Below, piece after piece: positions 8,061 to 16,306 of a DNA stretch of 34,972 nt. The stretch lies in NCBI GenBank assembly GCA_964539805.1, contig CAZIKN010000057.1, forward strand, positions 1-34,972. The letters are read 5' to 3'. The position numbers and the translations under genes are program-made. The notes under the pieces are model-generated. The model was not told where the DNA came from. It searched no databases and saw only the letters and a program-made list of their open reading frames with translations. Source of the DNA: M3007 sp964539805. GTDB lineage: Bacteria > Bacteroidota > Bacteroidia > Chitinophagales > Saprospiraceae. How positions within the stretch are numbered: position 1 is the first letter of the stretch; the number at the start of each line of letters is the position of its first letter.

Positions 8061-9433
8061 CCACAACTCGGATCATAAGGTTAGGGCTTATGGTGTTTGG
8101 AACTTTGGCCCTTATGTCCATCCTGTTTTTTCGGGAGCGTATCGGGCATATTGATATGGCATTCCAAACATTTTTGATCCTTAAAAGTGGTGGCTTAGAA
8201 GTTCAAAGTGGCCGTTTTGGAGCCATCGTGACACAATTTTGGCCTTGGCTTGCCCAATTTTTGGGCCTCCCGCTAAAAGCCGTTATGATAGCTTACTCAT
8301 TGGGGCACGTGTTATGGCCAACCATACTTTTTGTTTTTTGTATCCGTATTGGCCAGTTTAGTTGGGCCATGGCGCTTTTACTTGGCCAGGTGATGATGAC
8401 CACCCAAACCTTCTGGTGGCTCTCCGAAATGCCCCAAGGGCTTCCTTTTCTGATCGCCCTATTTGCCTGGTTGGACAAACAAGCCGCACTGAAATCCATT
8501 CGCTTTTGGCAATGGCCCTTATGGATAGGAGCCGTGATTACTACCTTTTACTTTCACCCACTTATTTTATGGCCTGCGTGTTTCCTTTGCCTATTTCTGG
8601 CACTAAGGGATGGTGATAAATGGCCAATATGGGCAGTAACTGCGATATACTTTGTTGTGGTTGCGATCTGTAAATACTTTGTGCTAAAACCTGACTGGTA
8701 TGATGTGCAGGCCATGGCTCGAGCCAATGCCTTTGCGAGCCTGTGGCCACACTGGTTTGATCTAAAAAGCAACCACGATTTTGTCGCTTGGTGTATTCAT
8801 GATTACTATTGGCTGCCCATCGGTTGTATCATTAACATGCATCATTACGCCACCCAAAGAAAATGGCCTTTGTTGGCCATTTCTACCTTTTTCCCAGTCG
8901 GGTTTTTATTTTTAGTCAATGTGCCGCACCACGAAAGCACGCATCAGTTCTACATGGAAAACTTATACCTTCCTTTGGCCACAGCCATCAGTATTCCACT
9001 CTGCCTCGATGCTGTAAAAAATTGGTCATCACGTACTTATCAATACATTTTGATATTGGCAATTTGTATTACAGGCGTAGCACGTATTGGGCTGGCACGC
9101 CATGAATGGACCCAAAGGATGCTTTGGGAAAAAAGTTTTCTACAACAGTCAGCACAAAATGCATCCTTCAAATGGGTCGTTCCTGAAAAGCAGAATCACC
9201 GGGATACCCTAAAAATGGCCTGGAGTACCCCTTATGAGTTTTTGCTGCTTTCGGCATTGGATGGCCCCGACAAGGCTCGTTGTCTTATCATAACCGATGA
9301 TCCCTCCCGGTTTGACACCCTAATGTCCAGAAAGGACTTGTTTTTGGGCACATTCAAAAACTATCCGTTTGAGCAACTTCCTGTTCGATATTTTAAATTA
9401 AACACCGAAAACGGGTATAATTTGTGGAAGTAA
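8057..9433 (+). CDS. Polytopic membrane protein coupled to GT39-like gene
   Basis: A 458-residue protein with about nine hydrophobic segments over residues 8-350, then a soluble C-terminal stretch of about 100 residues. The start overlaps the stop of the glycosyltransferase gene by 4 bp, indicating translational coupling. The first loop after TM1 (RERIGHIDMAFQTF) holds acidic and His residues, as in GT-C enzymes, but I see no definitive GT motif, so it may be a second GT-C protein or a dedicated partner. Family not recognised. It ends 3 bp before the convergent transglutaminase-like gene, leaving no room for a terminator between them. Confidence 0.65.
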   Translation: MTTTRIIRLGLMVFGTLALMSILFFRERIGHIDMAFQTFLILKSGGLEVQSGRFGAIVTQFWPWLAQFLGLPLKAVMIAYSLGHVLWPTILFVFCIRIGQFSWAMALLLGQVMMTTQTFWWLSEMPQGLPFLIALFAWLDKQAALKSIRFWQWPLWIGAVITTFYFHPLILWPACFLCLFLALRDGDKWPIWAVTAIYFVVVAICKYFVLKPDWYDVQAMARANAFASLWPHWFDLKSNHDFVAWCIHDYYWLPIGCIINMHHYATQRKWPLLAISTFFPVGFLFLVNVPHHESTHQFYMENLYLPLATAISIPLCLDAVKNWSSRTYQYILILAICITGVARIGLARHEWTQRMLWEKSFLQQSAQNASFKWVVPEKQNHRDTLKMAWSTPYEFLLLSALDGPDKARCLIITDDPSRFDTLMSRKDLFLGTFKNYPFEQLPVRYFKLNTENGYNLWK

Positions 9434-9436
9434 GAA

Positions 9437-10540
9437 TTAACCACGCCCTTGCTTTCTCTTCAATTGATCACAATTTTTCTTCAATGTTTCTCTTTCGCGA
9501 TCAATATTAGCCGATGCTCTGACGAAGTAATTTTTCAGGCTCAGAATATTTTTGGCGTGCCGATCATTTTTTGTCGCTTTTTTTAGTATCTCCAAACCGG
9601 CCGTTAAGGATGTTTCATACATGGATAAGTTTTCATTTTGGTTATCGCACCAATTTTGGTTAAAGGCTTGAGGGTTTGTTCTTACTTCATCGTAATAAGT
9701 GGAAAGCTTATTCTGGTATTGCTGACTTTTATAATAATGAAAGCGGCCTAAATAATAGAAACCAGGATTGCCTTGCGGGTCAAACTTTAGCAACCTGTTC
9801 CCCGCATTCCAATACCTGTTCAAACTATCCATGCCAATGAACAAGTTGAGCGAGTCGCCAATATGGGCATAAGTTGGCAGGGCAACATCCTTAGGTTTTT
9901 CCGCCTTTTCAAATGCCTCAAAGGTCAACGGGGTGGGCAGCAATTGGAAAAGTGGATCATCGGGGAAATGGTTTTCAATAAATACCCTGGGAGAAGTCCA
10001 GAAATATTCTTCCTTGAACATTTCCGTATATTTTTCTTCTTCTATGTCCACATTGCCGGAGCCCCAAGTGGCATCAATCAGGCCCCATTCGCCATCAGCG
10101 AGTACCAAGGACCAGGCATGCGCGGTACGGGAAACCCTGCCTGTCGCATTTTTGCTCATACCACTTACAAAAATGGTCTTGATGCCAACAGATTTGCAGA
10201 GATCATTCAACAAGTTAGTGTAACCCATACATATTGCTTTTTTGCGCTTGATAACTTGTTGGGGCATTTGAAGTTCTTGCCTCTCCTCAGGGTCAATTTC
10301 CTTTCTTTGCTGAAAGGTACTGATGTCATAGCGTATATTGTCGGCTATCCAAACGTAAAATGCCCTGACCCTTTCTTTCTCGGTTTTACATGGAGCGGAC
10401 AATGACAAAGCTAAGTCTTCTACTTTATGGCTGCGCGGGGCTTTTGTGTTTCGGGCATGCGCATCAATCGCAGTATAATTTTGAGCAGATAGTGAAGAAA
10501 ATGAAATCAAAATAAAGGAAACAGTAAGAAAAAAGTGCAT
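9437..10540 (-). CDS. Secreted transglutaminase-like protein
   Basis: A 367-residue protein from the ATG at 10540; the longer frame from 10585 puts 15 polar residues before an obvious signal peptide (MHFFLTVSFILISFSSLSAQ), so the shorter start is chosen. The transglutaminase/protease-like core has the expected triad: Cys104 in KAICMGYT, His141 in TAHAWS and Asp156 in LIDATW. Such domains in bacteria act as peptidases or transamidases on envelope substrates; the C-terminal half (about 175-367) is not recognised. It is transcribed divergently from the ompA-like operon, probably from the TATCTTTG promoter at 10624-10617. Confidence 0.82.
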   Translation of the reverse strand: MHFFLTVSFILISFSSLSAQNYTAIDAHARNTKAPRSHKVEDLALSLSAPCKTEKERVRAFYVWIADNIRYDISTFQQRKEIDPEERQELQMPQQVIKRKKAICMGYTNLLNDLCKSVGIKTIFVSGMSKNATGRVSRTAHAWSLVLADGEWGLIDATWGSGNVDIEEEKYTEMFKEEYFWTSPRVFIENHFPDDPLFQLLPTPLTFEAFEKAEKPKDVALPTYAHIGDSLNLFIGMDSLNRYWNAGNRLLKFDPQGNPGFYYLGRFHYYKSQQYQNKLSTYYDEVRTNPQAFNQNWCDNQNENLSMYETSLTAGLEILKKATKNDRHAKNILSLKNYFVRASANIDRERETLKKNCDQLKRKQGRG

Positions 10541-10616
10541 AGTTGAGTTTTTTTGGTAAGTAATGCTGAAAAGACAAGTGATCACAAATGAACTTAAATT
10601 TCAATTGTAGCGAGTG

Positions 10617-10647
10617 CAAAGATAGCAAGATTTCATTTTTCATGAAA
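10617..10647 (-). promoter_or_regulatory. Promoter of transglutaminase-like gene
   Basis: On the minus strand, TTTC (10647-10644), 19 bp, then TATCTTTG (10624-10617), an exact match to the Bacteroidota -7 consensus TAnnTTTG with a one-base variant of the TTTG -33 box. The predicted start of transcription is near 10611, giving a leader of about 70 nt. Confidence 0.55.
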
Positions 10648-10660
10648 AAGTTTACCTTTG
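10631..10660 (+). promoter_or_regulatory. Promoter of ompA-HHH-ppk2-lytS operon
   Basis: TTTC (10631-10634), 18 bp, then TACCTTTG (10653-10660), an exact TAnnTTTG match. It diverges from the transglutaminase promoter; a perfect 14-bp palindrome TTTTTCATGAAAAA (10636-10649) lies between the two -7 boxes and covers much of both promoters, so a single bound protein could control both directions. Confidence 0.55.
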
Positions 10661-10721
10661 ATAACAAAAGATTTCGGATCATTGTGCGGTAAAACCACAT
10701 ACGGAATCCATTGATATTCAC

Positions 10722-11393
10722 ATGAATAGTAAAACGGTTGTCATTGTCTTATTTGTGCTTTGGAGTGCTATCTGTTGGCGCTGGTATGTATGCGGCATCA
10801 AAGAGGCCTGTGCACCCAAAGCCGCAGCACCTGCCCAAGATCTCGTACCTACATCAGCCATCGAGCCAGATACTGTTGCCACTATTAATTTGAGCGGAGA
10901 CGACGAGTCTTCTGCACAAACAACTAATAGTCAGGTTGTTGAAGAAAAAAACATGGCAAATGAGAAGCCAAAAACAACAGCATCAAAGCCTGAAAAGCCA
11001 TCAAATACGGCATTCAATGCCAATGCCTATGATGCAGTACAAGTAGAAGAAGTGGCGGATAAAATGACTATCTACTTCCCCTACAACAGTACCCGAAGAG
11101 AAGATAATAAAGCAATAGCCGTGTACCTTGAGCGCCTTGCCAACCGAATTAAAGCAAGCGGTGAAAAAGTAAGCATCACAGGGCATACTGATTTTGTTGG
11201 TGAACCCGCTGATAATCTGAAATTCGGACTGGAACGAGCAGCCAGCATCAAAAATATTTTGATCAAAAACGGAGTGCAGGCCAGGCAAATCACCATAAAA
11301 TCTTTGGGTGATACCAAGCCGGTCGCTACCAATGATACTCCGCAAGGTAGGTACAAGAACCGTCGTGCAGAAATCAAAATCTCAAAAAAATAA
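10722..11393 (+). CDS. OmpA-domain peptidoglycan-binding protein
   Basis: A 223-residue protein: hydrophobic N-terminal segment (about 5-22, probably a membrane anchor), a low-complexity Ala/Pro/Glu/Lys linker (about 30-105) and a C-terminal OmpA-like domain (about 113-221). The signature T-G-H-T-D-F-V-G is present, and Asp157 and Arg172 stand 15 residues apart, exactly the spacing of the two residues that bind diaminopimelate in OmpA. Known role of the domain: non-covalent anchoring to the peptidoglycan. The gene leads an apparent operon with gaps of 48 bp and 31 bp and a 4-bp overlap between its members, read from the promoter at 10653-10660. Confidence 0.85.
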   Translation: MNSKTVVIVLFVLWSAICWRWYVCGIKEACAPKAAAPAQDLVPTSAIEPDTVATINLSGDDESSAQTTNSQVVEEKNMANEKPKTTASKPEKPSNTAFNANAYDAVQVEEVADKMTIYFPYNSTRREDNKAIAVYLERLANRIKASGEKVSITGHTDFVGEPADNLKFGLERAASIKNILIKNGVQARQITIKSLGDTKPVATNDTPQGRYKNRRAEIKISKK

Positions 11394-11441
11394 ATCAATA
11401 TTGCCCCTATCCGCAATAAAAATTACTCAACCTGACAAAAT

Positions 11442-12494
11442 ATGTTTGAACAAGACGTACGCCTCGGCCCCGGAACAGGTACTTTTACTTCGCATTCCTG
11501 GGAAATACTGATCATGCTGCTCGGAGCATTTTTGCTCGGCCTAATGCTCGGTTACATTCTTTGGAGCCGCTACAAACAAGAAGCAGAAAAATTGCGCCTC
11601 GATAATGCCAGCCTTTTGGCAACAGCCGACGCCCTTCGCAAAGAGTTGGCTGAAACCAAATTAAAGCTAAGCACCCTGGAAGAAGAGTCGAGCAATTATG
11701 CCTCACAACTCTCAAGCCTCAGCCGCAACAACTCACATTTGCGTGAAAAATTGAGCGAACTGGAGGAAGATATGGGTGAAACACTTGCCAGAAACAGACA
11801 AGTGGAAACGGAATTGGGCCTCTCCCTATCTGCACCTTCTGCTATTGCGGATATTCCATTAGAAGTTGAATTACCCATTGTAACGCTTGATCTCCCACAA
11901 GAAGAAACAGGTTTGGATGCTATCGCTGATGAGCAGCCCGTTACGCAAGCAGAAATAGTCCTTCCTGAAGCAGAAATACCCGTATCAATTTCCGATTCAG
12001 AAAATTCATTAGTTTTGGAAGATGATACGGCAGCCAATAACACCGATGTCAATGAGGCTACTACTGCTGCTGAAGATGTTGTTATCCAAGCAGATATAGC
12101 ACCATCGCCAAAGATTATTGTGGAAGAAAACACCGAAACAACAACGGAAACCGAAATCACGCCCGCTCCCGTGAAAAAACGCAAAGCCGGAAAAACAAAG
12201 TCAGACGACGATGCTGCTGTTTTGGGTGCCGTGCAGGATGATGACTTAACGGTGGTGGAAGGCATCGGCCCGAAAATTCAGATGTTGCTAAACCAATATG
12301 GCATTAGGAGCTATCGCCAGCTTGCTGAAACGGATGTGGCCCGTTTAAAAGAAATATTGGCAGCAGCAGGCCCCCAATTAGCCATGCATGACCCTGGCAC
12401 CTGGCCATCACAAGCCAATTTGGCCGCCAATGACCAGTGGGAAGCCCTGAAATCAATTCAAGGTTTTTTGAAAGGCGGTAAAACACCGGACTAA
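11442..12494 (+). CDS. Membrane-tethered coiled-coil / helix-hairpin-helix protein
   Basis: A 350-residue protein: one transmembrane segment (about 22-42), a coiled coil (about 44-122), a long acidic Glu/Ala/Thr/Val linker (about 130-240) with a basic patch (KKRKAGKTK), then a helix-hairpin-helix domain (about 268-305, LTVVEGIGPKIQMLLNQYGI) and a short tail with DPGTWPSQANLA. The C-terminal part resembles the HHH module of COG3743-type proteins (also found in ribosomal-protein/lamin-tail-like contexts); such modules bind nucleic acid non-specifically or mediate protein contacts. The combination with a membrane anchor suggests a link between envelope and nucleic acid, but this is inference. 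Starts 48 bp after the OmpA-domain gene and 31 bp before ppk2. Confidence 0.75.
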   Translation: MFEQDVRLGPGTGTFTSHSWEILIMLLGAFLLGLMLGYILWSRYKQEAEKLRLDNASLLATADALRKELAETKLKLSTLEEESSNYASQLSSLSRNNSHLREKLSELEEDMGETLARNRQVETELGLSLSAPSAIADIPLEVELPIVTLDLPQEETGLDAIADEQPVTQAEIVLPEAEIPVSISDSENSLVLEDDTAANNTDVNEATTAAEDVVIQADIAPSPKIIVEENTETTTETEITPAPVKKRKAGKTKSDDDAAVLGAVQDDDLTVVEGIGPKIQMLLNQYGIRSYRQLAETDVARLKEILAAAGPQLAMHDPGTWPSQANLAANDQWEALKSIQGFLKGGKTPD

Positions 12495-12525
12495 AAAGCC
12501 TTAAATAATATAAAAGCATTATAGC

Positions 12526-13296
12526 ATGGCATCGAAAAAGTATATTTCGCTTGCGACAGTCTCAGCACGTGCGCCTGAGGGCTTGAAAAAAAAAGACTTG
12601 GAGGAGGAAACGAAAGCCTTAGTTGAAAGGTTAGGCGAACTTCAGCACCTGATGTATGCCCACGGGAAATACTCAGCCTTGGTAATACTACAGGGTATGG
12701 ATGGCAGTGGAAAGGATGGCGCCGTTCGCAAAGTGTTCAATGAATGCACCATCGCAGGCCTTGATCTGGTATCTTTTAAGAAGCCTACGGAAGAGGAATT
12801 TGCTCATGATTTTCTCTGGCGTGTACACAAATGGGTGCCCCAAAAGGGAATGATGACCATTTTTAACCGCAGTCATTATGAAGATATCCTGATACAGCGT
12901 GTGCATGGCTGGATTGATGAAGCCCGTGTCGAGAAGCGAATGGCCGCTATTAATGCTTTTGAAGACCTGCTTCAATTTGACAACAATACATTGATTTTCA
13001 AGTTCTTCATGCATATTTCAAAAGAAGAGCAAGAGATCCAGCTGAGGGAAAGATTAGAAGATCCCTCCAAATACTGGAAACACAATGATGGGGACTGGGA
13101 GGAGCGCAAACATTGGGACAAATACATGGAAGCATATGAATATGCGATAAACAACAGTAGCACACCCTGGCATATATGCCCGGTTGACAACCGCTGGTAC
13201 CGTGATTATATCATAGCCAAAACCATAGTAGAAGGACTGGAAAAATTAGACATGAAGCTCCCTCCTCTTGAGACCAAAATCAACGTTAAAGCATGA
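12526..13296 (+). CDS. Polyphosphate kinase 2 (PPK2) family
   Basis: A 256-residue protein, typical length for single-domain PPK2 enzymes, which move phosphate between polyphosphate and nucleotides in the cytoplasm. The Walker A loop is G-M-D-G-S-G-K-D-G (about residues 57-65), the Walker B region is T-I-F-N-R-S-H-Y-E-D, and the lid contains a run of Arg/Glu residues (QLRERLEDPSKYWKHNDGDW), all characteristic of PPK2. Whether it prefers AMP, ADP or GDP cannot be read reliably from the sequence. The stop codon overlaps the start of the histidine kinase gene by 4 bp, so both are probably made together. Confidence 0.93.
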   Translation: MASKKYISLATVSARAPEGLKKKDLEEETKALVERLGELQHLMYAHGKYSALVILQGMDGSGKDGAVRKVFNECTIAGLDLVSFKKPTEEEFAHDFLWRVHKWVPQKGMMTIFNRSHYEDILIQRVHGWIDEARVEKRMAAINAFEDLLQFDNNTLIFKFFMHISKEEQEIQLRERLEDPSKYWKHNDGDWEERKHWDKYMEAYEYAINNSSTPWHICPVDNRWYRDYIIAKTIVEGLEKLDMKLPPLETKINVKA

Positions 13297-14345
13297 ACTG
13301 GTTTAGAATAGGCCTGCATGTTACTTTTTGGATGGTTTATGTACCGCTTAACGCGATACTCAACTGTGTCATGCACAATCTTTCTGTTCCAGATTTTTTT
13401 ATGCTTTACCTAAAAGCAGAGGCCTTTACACTTCCCGTAAAGATGCTGCTTTGCTATTTTGTTTTTTATTATGTGATTCCGCTGTATCTGGATCGGAGCA
13501 AGATTTGGCGTTTGGTTTTAACCCTTATCGGAGCATTTATTATTGCAACCCTGATGTACCGTTTGGCTTCAAGGTTTATTATCTTTCCTATTTTGGCTCC
13601 TAATAATCAAATTTTTATCTTCGAGCCATCCGGGCTTATGCTCACTGTTTTTGATTTGTTTATCACATTGGCGGCTGCGGTAACCATCAAAATGATAAGG
13701 GTGCACTACAAAAGTTTGGAGTATGAACAAGAGTTGATAAGGGAAAAACTTCAATCTGAGCTAAATTTTCTAAGGGCTCAAACCAATCCTCACTTTTTGT
13801 TCAATACCCTGAACAACCTCTATGTTTTAGCCCGAAAAAAATCAGATAAAACTCCGGAGGCCATTATGCGCCTATCCAAAATCATGCGCTTCGTCCTGCA
13901 TGAATGCCGGGCCGCGCAAATTTCCGTAGCGGAGGAAGCAAAAATCATTCAAGATTTTATTGAGCTGGAGAAACTGCGGTATAACGACCGGCTCAACGTC
14001 AGTTATACCGAATCACTGGACAATCCGGGTACGCCTATTGCACCACTCTTATTGCTGCCCTTCGTGGAAAACAGTTTCAAGCATGGCGCGCATGGGACAA
14101 CAGGGAAAGTGGATATCTCCATTTCCCTGCAGTTGGAAAACCAGCACTTAAAATTTATGGTAGAAAACACCATTGATGAGCAGAAGATCACGGAAACATT
14201 TGAAAATCAAATTACCATGCCCGGAGGCATTGGCTTAAATAATGTGGCCCGACAACTGTACTTGCTGTATCCAGATCGTTATCAGTTGAACATCAACAAG
14301 GATGACGAGTTGTTTGTGGCCTCTTTGGAAGTTGATTTGCGATAA
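13293..14345 (+). CDS. LytS/YehU-type sensor histidine kinase
   Basis: A 350-residue membrane kinase. Four hydrophobic segments fall within about residues 5-132, followed by a short coiled region and the HisKA_7TM/His_kinase (LytS-type) catalytic part. The phospho-acceptor His167 is in T-N-P-H-F-L-F-N-T-L-N, the N box is F-V-E-N-S-F-K-H-G (about 257-265), and the G box is G-G-I-G-L-N-N (about 311-317). Such kinases normally pair with a LytTR-type response regulator encoded next door, but none is present: the next gene is convergent, 11 bp away. It is therefore an orphan kinase whose regulator must lie elsewhere. The sensing region is membrane-embedded only, with no large extracytoplasmic domain. 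Confidence 0.92.
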   Translation: MNWFRIGLHVTFWMVYVPLNAILNCVMHNLSVPDFFMLYLKAEAFTLPVKMLLCYFVFYYVIPLYLDRSKIWRLVLTLIGAFIIATLMYRLASRFIIFPILAPNNQIFIFEPSGLMLTVFDLFITLAAAVTIKMIRVHYKSLEYEQELIREKLQSELNFLRAQTNPHFLFNTLNNLYVLARKKSDKTPEAIMRLSKIMRFVLHECRAAQISVAEEAKIIQDFIELEKLRYNDRLNVSYTESLDNPGTPIAPLLLLPFVENSFKHGAHGTTGKVDISISLQLENQHLKFMVENTIDEQKITETFENQITMPGGIGLNNVARQLYLLYPDRYQLNINKDDELFVASLEVDLR

Positions 14346-14356
14346 TTAATCACCCT

Positions 14357-15802
14357 TTATTGCTTCAGCGTCATGTAACGGCTTAGCACTAGATCTAAAT
14401 CCTTGGCCAATATTCTTTTCCAAAGGATTCGCCTTTGAGCATCTAAAAGATAGATAACGGGCAAATTATACGCAGCATATACCTCCTTAAACGCCAGTTT
14501 CCCGTTCGGATCAGCCACATTTTTCCATTTCCATTCCTTTGTAAGTATAAAACCCTTCCAAAAATCAAACTGATCATCCGTAGCAACGGCCACTGCATCC
14601 AAACCAGCCTTCTTGTACTTCAGCCATGTATCATAAACGCCCGGAAGCACCTCCATACAATGATGGCACAGGGGACTGTAAAAAATCAACAAACTGAAAG
14701 GGCTTTGTACAGAATCAAAATGGAATGGGGTTATCCCGTCTGCATATACCAAACTATCCAACGACGGAGCAATATTTCCGGTCAAATTATGGCGATGCAA
14801 ATCCGCTTTGCCTTTTGTACGCAGCAGAGTCGCCTGATCAATCCACTTAGTGCGCTCTGGCTGAAAATATTTATCTACAAGATGAACGAACACCCGATCC
14901 TGTCCGGGATAAATAGCCTGTTCAACATTTTCAATCATCTGACGTAAGGCATAGCGATACAGAGGCCCTTCATTTGGCATTTTGGATACAACCCTGTCAA
15001 TATCAAACGCAAAAGAGTCCGGCTCTGAATGCGCAACGGATATAAAATATTGGCTAAAAAAGACAGGCCAAAGGTGATTGTAAAGCAAGGTGGAATCGCT
15101 AAAATCCGTTTGGTCAAAGTAGTGGCTTCTATGCCACTGGCGTACCGCCGGATTAGCCCTGCCATTTTTTAGCTCAGGTTTAATGTGTGCAGGCAATGAA
15201 GGAACTTCCATAGATTTCAACACACGGGAAGACCAATAATTGGGATATTTTTTCCTGTAATCTTCGCCCAACTGATCTATATCTCCATAAAGATCACTTA
15301 TGCCTTCCTCAATAGGCTTTAGTGCCTCCTGATCCGACTTGGTTGCCCTGGACACCATTTCCAGCATCTGCTTAGACTGCTCAATTTTTTGCTCGATCCG
15401 CGCTTTTGATTTGGAAAACAAAAAAAATGCAGCGTTTTCCGATGAACCTTCTACCTGAAAACTGTCAACTGCTACTTGTCGGATGTTGAAATGGTTGTCC
15501 TTAGGGGTCAAAACAAAGTTGAACAGCAATTTTTGTTTTGACCCGACAAAAAAGACGCCAGTAGTCAAATTTTCTTTTTTGATTCGATAGCAACTTGCAT
15601 CAGGATATAACTGAAGGGTATCCATTCCCAACGATTGCCCTGCAACATGACGACCGAAAATCAATGTGCCCTGACTATCCCCTTGTAATATTATTTCTAC
15701 GGCTGTACTGAATTTTTGTGCGTTTATATTACAGATCACCCCTATATGCCATGCGCAAATTATCAGTGCTTTAGAAAAATTAACCTTGTTTTTCCCGAAC
15801 AT
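14357..15802 (-). CDS. TlpA-like thiol-disulfide oxidoreductase
   Basis: A 481-residue exported protein from the ATG at 15802; the frame runs back to 15859, but residues before 15802 are polar and overlap the upstream gene further. A hydrophobic N-terminus ends near N-I-N-A-Q, a likely signal peptidase site. A DUF4369-like beta domain (about 30-125), a helical DUF5106-like segment (about 130-330, with the typical W-S-S-R-V-L-K-S) and a C-terminal thioredoxin fold follow. The active site is C-H-H-C at 379-382, and a cis-Pro sits in Y-N-L-P-V-I-Y. It probably reduces disulfides in the periplasm. Its start overlaps the 3' end of the ccmE-like gene by 23 bp, suggesting joint expression and a role in cytochrome c maturation; that link is inference. 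Confidence 0.82.
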   Translation of the reverse strand: MFGKNKVNFSKALIICAWHIGVICNINAQKFSTAVEIILQGDSQGTLIFGRHVAGQSLGMDTLQLYPDASCYRIKKENLTTGVFFVGSKQKLLFNFVLTPKDNHFNIRQVAVDSFQVEGSSENAAFFLFSKSKARIEQKIEQSKQMLEMVSRATKSDQEALKPIEEGISDLYGDIDQLGEDYRKKYPNYWSSRVLKSMEVPSLPAHIKPELKNGRANPAVRQWHRSHYFDQTDFSDSTLLYNHLWPVFFSQYFISVAHSEPDSFAFDIDRVVSKMPNEGPLYRYALRQMIENVEQAIYPGQDRVFVHLVDKYFQPERTKWIDQATLLRTKGKADLHRHNLTGNIAPSLDSLVYADGITPFHFDSVQSPFSLLIFYSPLCHHCMEVLPGVYDTWLKYKKAGLDAVAVATDDQFDFWKGFILTKEWKWKNVADPNGKLAFKEVYAAYNLPVIYLLDAQRRILWKRILAKDLDLVLSRYMTLKQ

Positions 15803-16175
15803 AAATTTCTTGATCTTTATATTTTGATGGACATTTGAGCAGCATGTCCGATGCTGCAAATATGTCCCCTTTCATCTCACCCGTGAGTACTATGGATTCA
15901 GAACGTTCAAAGTCTTGAGGCTTTGCGGCATGCAGTTCCACCTTACGCACTTCTCCAGCCTCATCTCTGAGGTAAAATGCCAGATAATTAGGATCTTTTG
16001 CGGGGTCATACTCCACCGCTTTGTCTTTAACCAATTGACCAATCAATTTCACCTTATCACCACTTTGGCTTGCTTTGCTAAAGTCAGCGTAGGTGGTTAC
16101 GTCTTTGCTTGCGCTGATCAAAATTCCTATGGCAATTGCCACAATGGCCATAGCCAACAAATGAGTCTTTTTCAT
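15780..16175 (-). CDS. ccmE: CcmE-like haem chaperone, CxxxY variant
   Basis: A 131-residue protein with an N-terminal membrane anchor (about 5-22) and an OB-fold periplasmic domain. The C-terminal motif that in standard CcmE carries the covalent haem-binding His (V-L-A-K-H-D-E-x-Y) reads L-L-K-C-P-S-K-Y here: Cys replaces His, with Tyr four residues on. This C-x-x-x-Y form is known from CcmE proteins of some archaea and Desulfovibrio. The role is passing haem from the CcmABC complex to apocytochromes c. No ccmA, B, C, F or H gene is in the window. The downstream gene, overlapping by 23 bp, is a TlpA-like thiol oxidoreductase. Assigned with fair confidence from fold pattern and motif. Confidence 0.8.
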   Translation of the reverse strand: MKKTHLLAMAIVAIAIGILISASKDVTTYADFSKASQSGDKVKLIGQLVKDKAVEYDPAKDPNYLAFYLRDEAGEVRKVELHAAKPQDFERSESIVLTGEMKGDIFAASDMLLKCPSKYKDQEIYVREKQG

Positions 16176-16306
16176 ATTTATTCAAGTGTGATTTTTATTA
16201 CAAAAACATTGTGCTATTATGACGCAAAATCTCCATCCATTGTTTGCACATTTGCGCTGTTTTTTTGATGACTTTCGTCACTAACCATTCAATCCAATTT
16301 TTAAAA

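Noticed and set aside
9863..10405. 180-codon plus-strand frame opposite the transglutaminase-like gene
   Set aside because: Shadow of a gene with an intact catalytic triad; the translation has no recognisable features.
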